In this document: in pieces, positions 16,751-25,357 of the stretch
Layout of the letters: every line of letters starts with the position of its first letter
How positions within the stretch are numbered: position 1 is the first letter of the stretch
Made by a program: the position numbers and the translations under genes
From: JACRBR01 sp964371355
GTDB lineage: Bacteria; Chloroflexota; Dehalococcoidia; DSTF01; JACRBR01
Length of the DNA: 64,000 nucleotides
Direction: 5' to 3'
NCBI GenBank assembly: GCA_964371355.1
Contig: CAYJMG010000003.1
Coordinates: 109,790-173,789 of the forward strand
The notes under the pieces: model-generated
Databases searched by the model: none
What the model saw: only the letters and a program-made list of their open reading frames with translations
Told to the model about the DNA's origin: nothing

Positions 16751-17682
16751 CTGCGCGCCCTCGGCCCCGTGCGGCCCATTACCCCGGCTACAAGGCCCTC
16801 GACGCGACCCAGCGCCTCGGCCGGGTTCCCCTGCGCGAGCGCCTTCAGGCTCTCGTACGCGACGAGCCCGGGCTGCGCGGCGAGCGCGGTGATGCGGCGG
16901 ACGCCCCGGAGACCGCGCCGGACGAAGCGCAGCCGGTTGCGCGCGAAGTAGTACGCCTGCGCCCGTGTCAGCCGGTTCGAGCCGCGCACGCCAGCCGCGG
17001 CCGACACCATATGCCGCACCGCGGGCCCTGGCGCGAGCCAGCACTCGGATCCGGCGAGCCGCACGCGCTCGCACAGGTCAGCATCTTCAAAGTAGTGAAA
17101 GTACGCCTCATCGAGGCCGCCGAGCCGCTCGAAGGCTTCGCGGCGGATGGCGATGGCGGCGCCCGTGATGAAGTCAACGGCCGCCTCCGTGCGAGGCAGC
17201 TCACGCGCACGGAAGCCCATGTGCCGCGTGTAGCCCAGCCAGCGGTTCAAGCGCCCGCCGGCGAACCACACGCGGCCGGGGTCGTCCTCGTACACCACCG
17301 GCAGGCCGGCGACGGCCGCCCGTGGATGCGTCTCGAACAAGACGGCCACGGTCTCCAGCGTCCCCGGCTCGATGGCGACGTCGTTGTTCAGCAGCAGCAC
17401 GGCCCCTGCCCCGGCCGCGAAGGCCCCGCGGGCGCCGGCGTTACACCCGGCGGCGTATCCGCCGTTTTCGGCCAGCCGCACGATGCGCACGCCCGGGCAG
17501 GCGGAACGCGCTGCGCCTTCGTCAAGGTCGCCCGGCCCGTTCTCCACGAGCACCACCGCAGCCGGCCCGCCCCCCGCGGCGGCGATGGAGCGCAGGCAGG
17601 CAAGCGTATCGGCGAAGCCGCGCCAGTGCACGACAACGATGCCGAAAGGACCTGGCACCCGGCCTGAGGCAGAATCGCTCAC
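16747..17682 (-). CDS. Glycosyltransferase family 2 (rhamnosyltransferase-like)
   Basis: A 311-residue GT-A enzyme and the first gene of the operon. It shows FGIVVVHWRG for the nucleotide-binding strand, ENGGYAAGCNAG, the metal-binding LLLNNDV (in the DxD position) and the GLDEAYFHYFEDADLCER block with the probable catalytic acid. These are features of rhamnosyltransferase-like GT2 proteins, which act on O-antigen-like or wall polysaccharides. The GTG start lies only eight bases after a TATACT box, so the message may be leaderless. The product and both ends of the gene are secure; the sugar specificity is not. Confidence 0.92.
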   Translation of the reverse strand: MSDSASGRVPGPFGIVVVHWRGFADTLACLRSIAAAGGGPAAVVLVENGPGDLDEGAARSACPGVRIVRLAENGGYAAGCNAGARGAFAAGAGAVLLLNNDVAIEPGTLETVAVLFETHPRAAVAGLPVVYEDDPGRVWFAGGRLNRWLGYTRHMGFRARELPRTEAAVDFITGAAIAIRREAFERLGGLDEAYFHYFEDADLCERVRLAGSECWLAPGPAVRHMVSAAAGVRGSNRLTRAQAYYFARNRLRFVRRGLRGVRRITALAAQPGLVAYESLKALAQGNPAEALGRVEGLVAGVMGRTGPRARR

Positions 17683-17690
17683 GCGGCGTT

Positions 17691-17696
17691 AGTATA
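17691..17696 (-). promoter_or_regulatory. -10 box of the six-gene glycosyltransferase operon
   Basis: The minus strand reads TATACT, five of six consensus bases. Only eight bases separate it from the GTG of the GT2 gene, so transcription would begin at or next to the start codon. No ribosome-binding site is present in that gap. No convincing -35 is seen. Confidence 0.45.
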
Positions 17697-17740
17697 CGTG
17701 CGACCGACCTCGCCGCATCGTCGAAACGGGACGACAGGCC

Positions 17741-18538
17741 GTGGGCAGAGACTACACACGCTTCCTGGTGCTCGGCGAGGGGCGCACAGGGTCCAACCTC
17801 CTCGTCCAGGCGCTGAACTCTCACCCTAACGTCGTGTGCTATCGCGAAGTGTTCAATTGGACGCACAAACGGATCGACTACAACGTCGAAGGCTATGAGG
17901 ATCTGAGCCGCAAGGATGTCCGGTTTCGGGCCGATGACCCGTTGCGCCTACTGGACGAGCGCATCTTCCGTGACTACCCCGCGGATATCGCGGCCGTCGG
18001 CCTCAAACTCCACTACGGCCACGCGTTTGGCTTCGCGGGTGTTGAGGAGGCACTCATCGAGGATCAGGCGCTTCGCGTGGTGCACCTCAGACGGCAGAAC
18101 ATGCTCCGTACATTGGTCTCACTCCGCGTCGCCGAGCAAACCGGCGTGTGGGAGCATGACGAAGACGCCTCCTTGCGTGTCCGCCTACGGCGGCTGGCCG
18201 GACGAGTCTCCACCCGCGTGAAGTACGGTGACCCGGCGCGTGTGCGCCTGACCTACGAGCAGTGCAACCAGTTCTTCATCGTGCACGCTCTCCAGGGCCA
18301 GCGTTATGACGAGCTCTTCGCGGCACATCCGGTCCTGCAGGTCAGGTACGAAGACCTCGCGAAGAACCGGGACAGCGTCCTGGCCGGCGTGCAGCGCTTC
18401 CTTGGTGTCCCGTTCGTCGACCTGAAGGTAACGTTGCAGCGCCAGTCCCGGACGCCCTTGCGAGAAACGATCGTCAACTTCGACGAACTCCGGGCCGCCT
18501 TCGCCGGGACCAGTGCGGAGGCACTGTTCGATGAGTGA
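17741..18538 (+). CDS. Sulfotransferase-family protein (copy 1)
   Basis: A 265-residue PAPS-dependent sulfotransferase-like protein. The 5'-phosphosulfate loop appears as LGEGRTGSNLLVQALNSHP near residues 11-29. The 3'-phosphate-binding segment is VVHLRRQNMLRTLVSLRVA near residue 110. YEDLAKNRDSVLAGVQRFLG is the usual C-terminal element. It probably sulfates a surface glycan made by the adjacent cluster. Translation starts at a GTG with a weak upstream site. It overlaps the next gene, its paralogue, by eight bases. The codons are less GC-rich than those of the flanking glycosyltransferases, which may indicate later acquisition. Confidence 0.82.
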   Translation: MGRDYTRFLVLGEGRTGSNLLVQALNSHPNVVCYREVFNWTHKRIDYNVEGYEDLSRKDVRFRADDPLRLLDERIFRDYPADIAAVGLKLHYGHAFGFAGVEEALIEDQALRVVHLRRQNMLRTLVSLRVAEQTGVWEHDEDASLRVRLRRLAGRVSTRVKYGDPARVRLTYEQCNQFFIVHALQGQRYDELFAAHPVLQVRYEDLAKNRDSVLAGVQRFLGVPFVDLKVTLQRQSRTPLRETIVNFDELRAAFAGTSAEALFDE

Positions 18539-19376
18539 CGGCTACGTCCGCTTCATCATCACGGGGGACGCGCGTACCGGGTCGACGATGCTGGCCCAGG
18601 CGCTCAACACAAATCCGGCCGTGCGGAGCCTTCGCGAGATCTTCCACCATTGGAAGGATTTCCTGGACTACGGGGTCGAAGGGTACGACCCGTTCGACAC
18701 GGAAGCGCTGCGGCTTCGGAACGACGATCCCGTGCGCTTCCTGAGAGAACGGATCTTTTGCGGCTATCCCGAGCAGATCGGTGCGGTCGGCTTCAAGTAC
18801 ATCTACGGCCAGATGTGGGGATACGATGACTTGACGGACTTCCTCAAGAATGACGCCGAACTCCACGTCATTCACCTGAAGCGCCGGAACTGGCTCCGCG
18901 CACTCGTATCCGTGCGGATCGCCGAGCTGTCAAGCCGCTGGCTGGATGACGAGAGCGCAACGCCGCGGCGAAAGCGGCGCTTGCACGTGCGCGCGGCCTC
19001 CGCACTGCTGCATCCCCGGCGAGCGCTTGGTGACCTGAGGCGCCGGATCGCGCCGCCCCCACCGGCGCCCAAACCCAGGCTCACGCTCACGCCCGAGGAG
19101 TGCGAACAGTGGTTCAAGCGGACTCAGTGGGAGGTCGGGCGGGTCGATGAGCTGTTCGCGCGCCAGCCCAGGCTCGATGTCTTCTTCGAGGACATGCTCG
19201 CCGACCGTGCCGGTGCGTTCTCGGCCGTGCAACGCTTTCTGGAGGTCGAACCAGTGGACCTGGCGGTGACTTCGCGGCGGCAGAATCCAGAGCCGCTGAG
19301 CGAACTCCTGACCAACCACGACGATCTGCGCGCGACGTTCACCGGCACCGATTTCGTCTCGTTCTTCGACGAATAG
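18531..19376 (+). CDS. Sulfotransferase-family protein (copy 2)
   Basis: A 281-residue paralogue of the preceding gene. It has ITGDARTGSTMLAQALNTNP as the phosphosulfate loop, VIHLKRRNWLRALVSVRIA as the 3'-phosphate segment, and the same FFDE-type C-terminus. It differs by a basic, proline-rich insertion around residues 145-180. The ATG lies inside the end of copy 1 (ATGAGTGA) with GGAGG nine bases upstream, so the pair is co-translated. The substrate is unknown; a sulfated glycan or glycolipid is likely from context. Confidence 0.82.
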   Translation: MSDGYVRFIITGDARTGSTMLAQALNTNPAVRSLREIFHHWKDFLDYGVEGYDPFDTEALRLRNDDPVRFLRERIFCGYPEQIGAVGFKYIYGQMWGYDDLTDFLKNDAELHVIHLKRRNWLRALVSVRIAELSSRWLDDESATPRRKRRLHVRAASALLHPRRALGDLRRRIAPPPPAPKPRLTLTPEECEQWFKRTQWEVGRVDELFARQPRLDVFFEDMLADRAGAFSAVQRFLEVEPVDLAVTSRRQNPEPLSELLTNHDDLRATFTGTDFVSFFDE

Positions 19377-19430
19377 CGCACCTCTGCTCGCGCTTAGCTC
19401 GCAAGTTGACGCCTTATCTGACTCGTCTCA

Positions 19431-19459
19431 TTGACGAGGCACCGCGGGTGTGGTCTGAT
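19431..19459 (+). promoter_or_regulatory. Candidate promoter of the membrane glycosyltransferase gene
   Basis: TTGACG at 19431-19436 and TCTGAT at 19454-19459 are separated by exactly 17 bases. This would give a leader of about 65 bases before the ATG at 19530. Confidence 0.35.
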
Positions 19460-19529
19460 TGACTCCCGCCCTGCTGTCGCGCCGCGTCCTGCTGCGCGCC
19501 GGCCGTCTGCGCTTTCAGGGGGAGTTCAC

Positions 19530-21308
19530 ATGGCAGGCCGGGTGGCGGCCCCGGCTCGGGAGCGAAGCACCGGCCCGGCGCCGCTCAACTGGGACGAGGC
19601 ATCACCGTCCGCGATCGCGGACCTCGCGGCGCGCGCCCTCCGCTACTGGCCGCTCGCGCTCGTAGCCCTTGTGGCCGTGGCCAGCCGGCTGCGTTACATC
19701 GCGGGCTTCGACGGCGCGTACGGCTCCGGCGACGCGCACCTGCTGCTCACGAAGGCGCTCTTCATCGAGCGCGGCGACCTCCGCCCCGATGCGTCGCTGG
19801 GCGTGAGTTCCAACATCTTCGCCACGCCCCCGCTGGTCCCGATGCTGCTCGGCGGCTTCGCGCGCGTCACCACGGTCCCGGTCGATCACGCGCCTCTCAT
19901 CCTGGGGCCGCTGGTCACCGTCGCCGGGCTGCTGGCGCTGTACGCCGTCGCAGCCCGCGCGTTCGATCGCACCGTGGCGATAGCGGGCGTGCTGCTGGTG
20001 GCACTGCTGCCGCGCTTCTCGTTCGACTCGACCGAGCCGGACAAGGTGGCATACGTCCTGAGCTTCTTCCTCATCGCGCTGTTCTTCCTGTACGAGGGGC
20101 AGCGACGGCCCGCACTGCTGCTGGCCGCGGGCGCGTTCATGGGGCTCAGCGTCTTCTCGCACACGACGGCGTACCTGTTCCTGCCCGTGTACCTGCTGTC
20201 GCACGTGGCGCTCTCGCGCGGCCGCATGCGGAAGGTGCTCTCGCCGTACTTCCTGGCCTCCTGCGCGATCGTGCTGGCCTTCCTGGCCGCCTATTCCGCC
20301 CTCGACGCGCGCTTCGACCCGACGAGCGACACGACGGCGACCGGCGCGGCACTGGAGCCCGGCGCCGGCGCGGGCCGGCCGACAGAGGACGCCCGCCTCC
20401 CGGAGTCCACCCCTGCCGGGCGGACCCGCCGCTTCGTGCCCCAGGTCGTCGACGAGTACATAGACAACGTGAGCAGGCTGGCGCGCGACGGCTTCCAGCG
20501 GAGCGCGGGCGACCTGTACCTCGACGGCATCCGCGCGCAGATCCTCGACCCCGTGTATGTGTTGGCGATCGGCGGATTCTGCGTCGCGGCGGCGCTGGCG
20601 CTGCTGCGGCGGCGGATGGAGGCGGTGCCGCTCCTGCTGTGGATGATGATCGTGACCGCCGGATTCGCCATGCAGTATCCCGCCGCCTCGCACACCAGCC
20701 GCTACCCCTCGTACGTCACGCCGGTGTTCCTGATCATGGCCACGTTCTTCGTGGTCTGGGCGGCTCGCCAGATCGCGGCGCGGGCCGGCGCGCGCGAGGC
20801 GATGGCACTGGCGCTGGCCGCGCCCTTCGTGGCCTACGCTGCCTTCTCGTACGTGACGGCGCCCGACCCGGGGCTGCGCAAGCTCTTCGCTGGCCACCAC
20901 GAGCTAGCCGCCTACGTCTCCGACAACGATCTGCTAAGTGAGGATCGGCAGATCCTGTATCTGGGGTGGCCGTCGTTCACGTTCGGCCTCGCCAGGAGCG
21001 AGGCTGATGTCGATTGGCTGCACAGCTTCGGCTGGCGGCGCGTATCGCTGGCCGGGTACGACGCCGACTATGTCGCCCAGAATAACGTCCGCTACTACGC
21101 CTACGACGACCTCACCGACGACTACTTCGGCTCGGCGAAGCAGGTGCTGGCAAACCTCCAGCGTGACTTCGAGATGCGTCCGGTGTTCACGTACTGCACC
21201 GCCGGCTCGGCGGCGTCGCACGCGGAGGCGGACGGCTGCGCCGGCCACGTCACGCTGTACGAAGTGGGCGCGCGGAAGGCGCAGCCGGCGGACGCCGTCA
21301 CTCCTTGA
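19530..21308 (+). CDS. Polytopic membrane protein, GT39/oligosaccharyltransferase-like
   Basis: About 592 residues with ten or more hydrophobic segments and a soluble C-terminal part. An early loop reads FDGAYGSGDAHLLLTKALF, in the place where such GT-C enzymes carry the metal-binding acidic residues. It probably transfers a lipid-linked sugar or glycan outside the membrane. The ATG at 19530 has an AGGGGGAG site five bases upstream, far better than earlier in-frame starts. A low-complexity loop rich in Ala, Gly and Pro lies near residues 265-300. Neighbours are the sulfotransferases and glycan methyltransferases. The exact family is not certain. Confidence 0.7.
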   Translation: MAGRVAAPARERSTGPAPLNWDEASPSAIADLAARALRYWPLALVALVAVASRLRYIAGFDGAYGSGDAHLLLTKALFIERGDLRPDASLGVSSNIFATPPLVPMLLGGFARVTTVPVDHAPLILGPLVTVAGLLALYAVAARAFDRTVAIAGVLLVALLPRFSFDSTEPDKVAYVLSFFLIALFFLYEGQRRPALLLAAGAFMGLSVFSHTTAYLFLPVYLLSHVALSRGRMRKVLSPYFLASCAIVLAFLAAYSALDARFDPTSDTTATGAALEPGAGAGRPTEDARLPESTPAGRTRRFVPQVVDEYIDNVSRLARDGFQRSAGDLYLDGIRAQILDPVYVLAIGGFCVAAALALLRRRMEAVPLLLWMMIVTAGFAMQYPAASHTSRYPSYVTPVFLIMATFFVVWAARQIAARAGAREAMALALAAPFVAYAAFSYVTAPDPGLRKLFAGHHELAAYVSDNDLLSEDRQILYLGWPSFTFGLARSEADVDWLHSFGWRRVSLAGYDADYVAQNNVRYYAYDDLTDDYFGSAKQVLANLQRDFEMRPVFTYCTAGSAASHAEADGCAGHVTLYEVGARKAQPADAVTP

Positions 21309-21993
21309 TCGCCCGGAGCACGACGTAGACCTCCTCGACACCGACGAGCGGCCCCCAAAAGCGCTCGCAAGCGTACTGCCAGCCGCGGCCGCGGTTCGCC
21401 AGCGCGTGGAAGATGGGGTTCGCGCCGCGGCGCAGCACCCGGAACAGGTGGGGCTCGGGCGGCGGCAGGTCTTTCCGCGCCAACAACTCCGGCGGCAACG
21501 GCACGGGAGCGCCCTTCGCCGAGATACACAGCCGCGCGTGCTCTATCCGGAACCGCGCCGGGGAGTAGTACGAAAAGGCGACGCCGTCGAAGTAGGTGTC
21601 GTCGAAGTAAGTGAAGGTGGCGATCGAGAGGCCGCGCCGGTGCGTGGGGTCCTTCCAGGTGGTATACGGCGATGCGGCGTGCGGTCCCTTGATGTGCGCG
21701 ACACCGCCGTGGCGCAGCACCCGCCAGATCTCGCCCACGGCGGCGAGGAAGTCGTCGACGTGCTCCAGCACGTGATACGCGTGCAGCACGTCGACACTGC
21801 CGTCGCGCAGCGGCAGGCCGCGTTCGAGATCACCAATGAGGTCGACACCGGGGATGCGGGCGGTATCGATGCCGATGGCGCCGGGAGTCTTGCGGCTGCC
21901 GCAGCCGACGTCGACGGTTACTGGCGGGCGGCCATCGCTGCGCGGTGACGGTGCGGGTGGGTGGCCGGGCGCCGGACGGGCGCGGGGGATCAT
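21298..21993 (-). CDS. SAM-dependent methyltransferase (paralogue 1)
   Basis: A 231-residue class I methyltransferase. VTVDVGCGSRKTPG is motif I that binds S-adenosylmethionine, and HAYHVLEHVDDFLAAVGEIW follows about 45 residues later, as in Methyltransf_11 proteins. The remainder (TTWKDPTHRRGLSIATFTYF and YFDGVAFSYYSPARFRIE) is nearly shared with the next gene. It probably methylates a sugar or lipid of the surface glycan. Its ATG is three bases after the stop of the upstream paralogue. Its 3' end overlaps the convergent membrane glycosyltransferase by 11 bases. Confidence 0.88.
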   Translation of the reverse strand: MIPRARPAPGHPPAPSPRSDGRPPVTVDVGCGSRKTPGAIGIDTARIPGVDLIGDLERGLPLRDGSVDVLHAYHVLEHVDDFLAAVGEIWRVLRHGGVAHIKGPHAASPYTTWKDPTHRRGLSIATFTYFDDTYFDGVAFSYYSPARFRIEHARLCISAKGAPVPLPPELLARKDLPPPEPHLFRVLRRGANPIFHALANRGRGWQYACERFWGPLVGVEEVYVVLRAIKE

Positions 21994-21996
21994 CGA

Positions 21997-22680
21997 CTAG
22001 TCCTTGATCGCCCGCAGTGTCAGCACCACCTCTTCGATACCTGCGAGCGGTCCCCAGAAGCGCTCGCAGGCGTACTGGTAGGAGCGGCTCTTGTTCGCCA
22101 TCACGTCGAACACGCTGTTCAGCACACGCCGCGGAAGCCGGTACGAAGGCGCGTGCGCCTGGCGGTCGGTCAGCGTGAAGTTCAGCTTCGCCTTCTCGAT
22201 GCGAAAGCGCGCGGGCGAGTAGTAATAGAAGGCAGCGCCGTCGAAGTACGTGTCGTCGAAGTACGCGAAGGTGGCGATCGAGAGCCCGCGCTTGTGCGTG
22301 GGGTCCTTCCAGGTGGTGAAGGTGGAGCACGCGTGCGGCGCCTTGATCCAGGCGCGGGCCCCGGGCTTCAGCACCCGCCAGATCTCACCCACGGCCGCCA
22401 GGAAGTCGTCGAGGTGCTCCAACACGTGGTAGGCGTAGATGCCGTCGAGGGAGCTGTCGCGGAACGGCAGACCGCGCGACATATCGGCGACGACGTCGAC
22501 GCCCGGGACGGCGACGATGTCCATGCCGGTGGCGCCGCGCATCTTGCGGCTGCCGCACCCCAGGTCCACGACGTAACCCACGTACACCCCGCACAGGGCA
22601 CCCGGGCGGCATGCCCCTTCTCTGTTCAACGCGCGCAGACCGCCAACGTTAAGGGAGCGCCCACGCTGGCTGAGCGCCAA
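21997..22680 (-). CDS. SAM-dependent methyltransferase (paralogue 2)
   Basis: A class I methyltransferase and the tandem copy of paralogue 1. It has VVDLGCGSRKMRGATGMDI, HVLEHLDDFLAAVGEIWRVL and TTWKDPTHKRGLSIATFAYF. The start is unclear. The longest frame opens with TTG at 22680 without a strong ribosome site, and a GTG at 22587 directly before the SAM motif is possible. It forms a two-gene operon with paralogue 1 and diverges from a third methyltransferase gene. Paralogue 1 likewise begins close to its SAM motif. Confidence 0.83.
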   Translation of the reverse strand: MALSQRGRSLNVGGLRALNREGACRPGALCGVYVGYVVDLGCGSRKMRGATGMDIVAVPGVDVVADMSRGLPFRDSSLDGIYAYHVLEHLDDFLAAVGEIWRVLKPGARAWIKAPHACSTFTTWKDPTHKRGLSIATFAYFDDTYFDGAAFYYYSPARFRIEKAKLNFTLTDRQAHAPSYRLPRRVLNSVFDVMANKSRSYQYACERFWGPLAGIEEVVLTLRAIKD

Positions 22681-22853
22681 CCCTAACAGAGCGCCGCATT
22701 ATACGGCCAGCGCGTCAAGAAGCTGCGCACCGCCCGCTGGGTCATCGGGCCGTTGACAGGCCGCCGGCCGGGGTGCGCGGCGGGCGCCCCGGGGGCGGTA
22801 TCATCGGCCAACGGGCGGCGCCGATACTTATGCGTCCGGAACAAGGCGAAGGT

Positions 22854-24200
22854 ATGCGCCCGAACGTCAAGCAGTTCATCGAGTTACTGAGCCAGGCAAC
22901 GGATCTGCCGCGGCCCATCGTCGATGTCGGCTCGATGTATGTCCTGGGCCAGGAGGCGTACGCCAGCCTGCGCCCGTACTTCCCCGACTCACACTACGTG
23001 GGGCTCGACATGCGGCCCGGGCCGGGCGTCGACGCGCTGGGCAGCATCCACTACCTCCCGGTCCAGAGCGAAAGCGCGGGCACGCTGCTGGTGCTGGACA
23101 CGCTGGAGCACGTCCTGGACCCGATCGCCTCTATGCAGGAGGTGTGCCGGGCCGTGCGACCGGGTGGCGTGGTCGTGATCTCGTCGCACATGAACTTCCC
23201 CGTACACACCCACCCCTCCGACTACTGGCGCTTCACGCCCATGGCCTTCGACTACCTGATGCGCCCGCTGGCCACCCGCTTCGTGTTCATGCAGGGCGAC
23301 CCCGAGAACCCGCACAACGTGATGGCCGCCGGCATGAAGGCCTCGTCCGACGGCCACGCCGAAGCCGGCTTCCGCGCGGCGGTCCGCCAGGTTCAGGCGC
23401 GCTGGCCCGAGAACAGCTACGGCGGCCCGCTGGTGCAGAACGAGCCGCTCGTCATCGACCTGAGCCAGCGCGGCTGCGAGCGCGACCTGCCGGAGCTGGT
23501 GGCGGGCCGCACCATCGTGCAGCGCTTCACCTGCACGCGCGACGGACTCTCCCGCATCGATGTGAAAATGGCGAACAAGATCGGCGAGAACTTCCGCCAC
23601 GTCGTGTTCCGCCTGTTCGAGGCGGGGCACGTCGACCAACCGCTGACCTCGCACCGCGTGCTGGGCTGGCACGTGGAGGAAGACACGTGGCTCGCTGTGC
23701 CCGTGCCCGCGCAAGCGCGCTCGGCCGGCAAGACCTACGTCCTCACGGTGGAGTCGCCCGACGGCGCCGCGGGCAACACCGTGAGTGCCAAGAGCAGTGC
23801 CCTCCCCGACGCGTACCCGGGCGGCGAGCTGCAGGTGGACGGCGCGACGATCCTCGGCGCGCTGGCCTTCCAGACCTACTGCTGGGGGCCCGAGGTCGCG
23901 GCCGGCGACGTGCAGACGGCCGAGGACATGCTCCAGCGCGCGCCCTCCGCCGCGGGCACGCTCGCGGCGATCGACGCGAAGCTGGCGGTACTGGCCGACG
24001 CTCAGTGGGCCCAGGTGCGCGCGCTGGCGGCCGAGCTACGCGCCGAGTTGGACGCGATGCGCGAGCAGATGCGACAGAACCATGCCTCGCTCATGGCGCT
24101 GGAAGAGCGGACGCTCGCTGCATCGACCGAGAAGCTGATTGCGCGCGCGGTGAAGGAAAACCCGGTCGCACGGGCCCTGCGCCGCCCGCGCGGGCAATAG
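22854..24200 (+). CDS. Methyltransferase-domain protein with C-terminal coiled coil
   Basis: About 448 residues. The N-terminal 190 residues are a degenerate class I methyltransferase: the SAM-loop position reads IVDVGSMYVLGQ, followed by LLVLDTLEHVLDPIASMQEV and a PGGVVVISSHMNF strand. The middle is a beta-rich segment of about 120 residues (from TIVQRFTCTRDGLSRIDV onward) that I cannot assign. The C-terminal 90 residues are Ala/Glu/Arg-rich with coiled-coil potential. I chose the ATG at 22854 with AAGG sites just upstream; an ATG at 22830 is an alternative. It probably belongs to the glycan region. Confidence 0.72.
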   Translation: MRPNVKQFIELLSQATDLPRPIVDVGSMYVLGQEAYASLRPYFPDSHYVGLDMRPGPGVDALGSIHYLPVQSESAGTLLVLDTLEHVLDPIASMQEVCRAVRPGGVVVISSHMNFPVHTHPSDYWRFTPMAFDYLMRPLATRFVFMQGDPENPHNVMAAGMKASSDGHAEAGFRAAVRQVQARWPENSYGGPLVQNEPLVIDLSQRGCERDLPELVAGRTIVQRFTCTRDGLSRIDVKMANKIGENFRHVVFRLFEAGHVDQPLTSHRVLGWHVEEDTWLAVPVPAQARSAGKTYVLTVESPDGAAGNTVSAKSSALPDAYPGGELQVDGATILGALAFQTYCWGPEVAAGDVQTAEDMLQRAPSAAGTLAAIDAKLAVLADAQWAQVRALAAELRAELDAMREQMRQNHASLMALEERTLAASTEKLIARAVKENPVARALRRPRGQ

Positions 24201-24225
24201 CCGGCGCCGCTCCCGGGCGAGCGGC

Positions 24226-24615
24226 TTACTTCTTCGACGGCTTCGATGCGTTCGACGCCTTCGACGGCACCGCCGTCCTCCGACGCCTGCCGGGCGTGGC
24301 GCCTTCCGCTCCCGCGATCCCCAACTCCACCCACCGGCGCAGCGAGGGCCCGCGGCTGACCCCGGCGGGCGATACGTACACCATGCCCGTCATCGGCCGC
24401 CCGGTGAAGTCCATCGGGCGAGCATGTCCTTCCTTCAACGCCACGGCGTAGCGCTCCGCGCCCGCACGCACGACAAGCTCGTCGTTCAACACGCCGACGC
24501 ACATCTTGCCGTCAAGCAGAAACGCCAGCCCGCCGAACATCTTGCGCTCGGTGATGTTCCTCCGGCCGGCGAACAGCCCGCGCACGCGTTCCGCCAGCCG
24601 CTCGTTGTACGCCAT
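24226..24615 (-). CDS. TfoX N-terminal-domain protein
   Basis: A 129-residue protein of the TfoX/Sxy N-terminal family. It has the hallmark RKMFGGLAFLLDGKMCVGV block near residues 24-42 and a later RPMDFTGRPMTGMVYV segment. In Gammaproteobacteria the fused two-domain form promotes competence. Stand-alone N-domain proteins like this are widespread and uncharacterised. The last 20 residues are a Ser/Lys/Ala tail, encoded by degenerate repeats of TTCGA. It lies head-to-tail 30 bases after the DinB-like gene and may be co-transcribed with it. Confidence 0.88.
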   Translation of the reverse strand: MAYNERLAERVRGLFAGRRNITERKMFGGLAFLLDGKMCVGVLNDELVVRAGAERYAVALKEGHARPMDFTGRPMTGMVYVSPAGVSRGPSLRRWVELGIAGAEGATPGRRRRTAVPSKASNASKPSKK

Positions 24616-24645
24616 CGTTCCGTCCTCGCGCCGGTCTGCGCGGGC

Positions 24646-25164
24646 TTAGCGCGGGAAGCCGCGCCCGCCATGCAGGCCGTTCAGCGCACAGATCTCGCCC
24701 CAGTGTGATAACACGTGGCCCAGTACGCCCGCACCCAGCACCCACCCCAACGTCCGCTGACCGAACCCCAGCGACGACAGGTCAACCGCTCGGTCGAGGT
24801 CGCCCGGCGTCAACGATGCCACGTACGCATCGGTGGCCTCGGCGACAGCCGCGGCGTACGCGCGCAGCGCCGGGAGGTTGACCCGGACCCGGCCCGCCCA
24901 CTCGTGCCAGTCGCCCTCCGGCGGCGGCTCGCTCATACCCGTGCGACCCGCCCACGACGTCGCTAACATCGGCGCCCCACCGCGGATCAGGCCGTTCACG
25001 AACCCGTCCTCACCCATCACAAGGTGCGCGAACGTCGCCCCGATAGGATTCAGGACGCCGGGCGCGGCCGCGTGGGCCCGCTCCTCGCCCACCCCGGCCA
25101 GGGTGCCATCGAGGAACCCCCGGGCCTGCTGGATCTGCTCTCTCAAAAACTCGATCGTGTCCAT
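24646..25164 (-). CDS. DinB-family four-helix protein
   Basis: A 172-residue protein of the DinB/YfiT-like metal-binding superfamily. It begins MDTIEFLREQIQQARGFLDG. The candidate metal ligands are the histidines in ATFAHLVMGEDGFV and in the late helix GVLGHVLSHWGEI. Members include thiol-S-transferases and DNA-damage-inducible proteins, but most are of unknown function. The ATG at 25164 has a perfect AGGAGG six bases upstream, so the longer in-frame opening is rejected. It diverges from fabF. Confidence 0.85.
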   Translation of the reverse strand: MDTIEFLREQIQQARGFLDGTLAGVGEERAHAAAPGVLNPIGATFAHLVMGEDGFVNGLIRGGAPMLATSWAGRTGMSEPPPEGDWHEWAGRVRVNLPALRAYAAAVAEATDAYVASLTPGDLDRAVDLSSLGFGQRTLGWVLGAGVLGHVLSHWGEICALNGLHGGRGFPR

Positions 25165-25357
25165 GACACCTCCTGTACTTCGACCGTAGCCCGCCGTGGC
25201 CGCGGCAGGGAACCAAACGAGGCCCGCGGGCGACTCACCTCCTGACACCGCTGTGGCAGCATCGGCCGGCCTGGGCCTGGGGATTCCGGCCCTCCAGCTA
25301 CCCCGCCGCAGCCGCTACCATGACGCCACAGGGCAGAAGCACCCCAGGAGTCGCACC

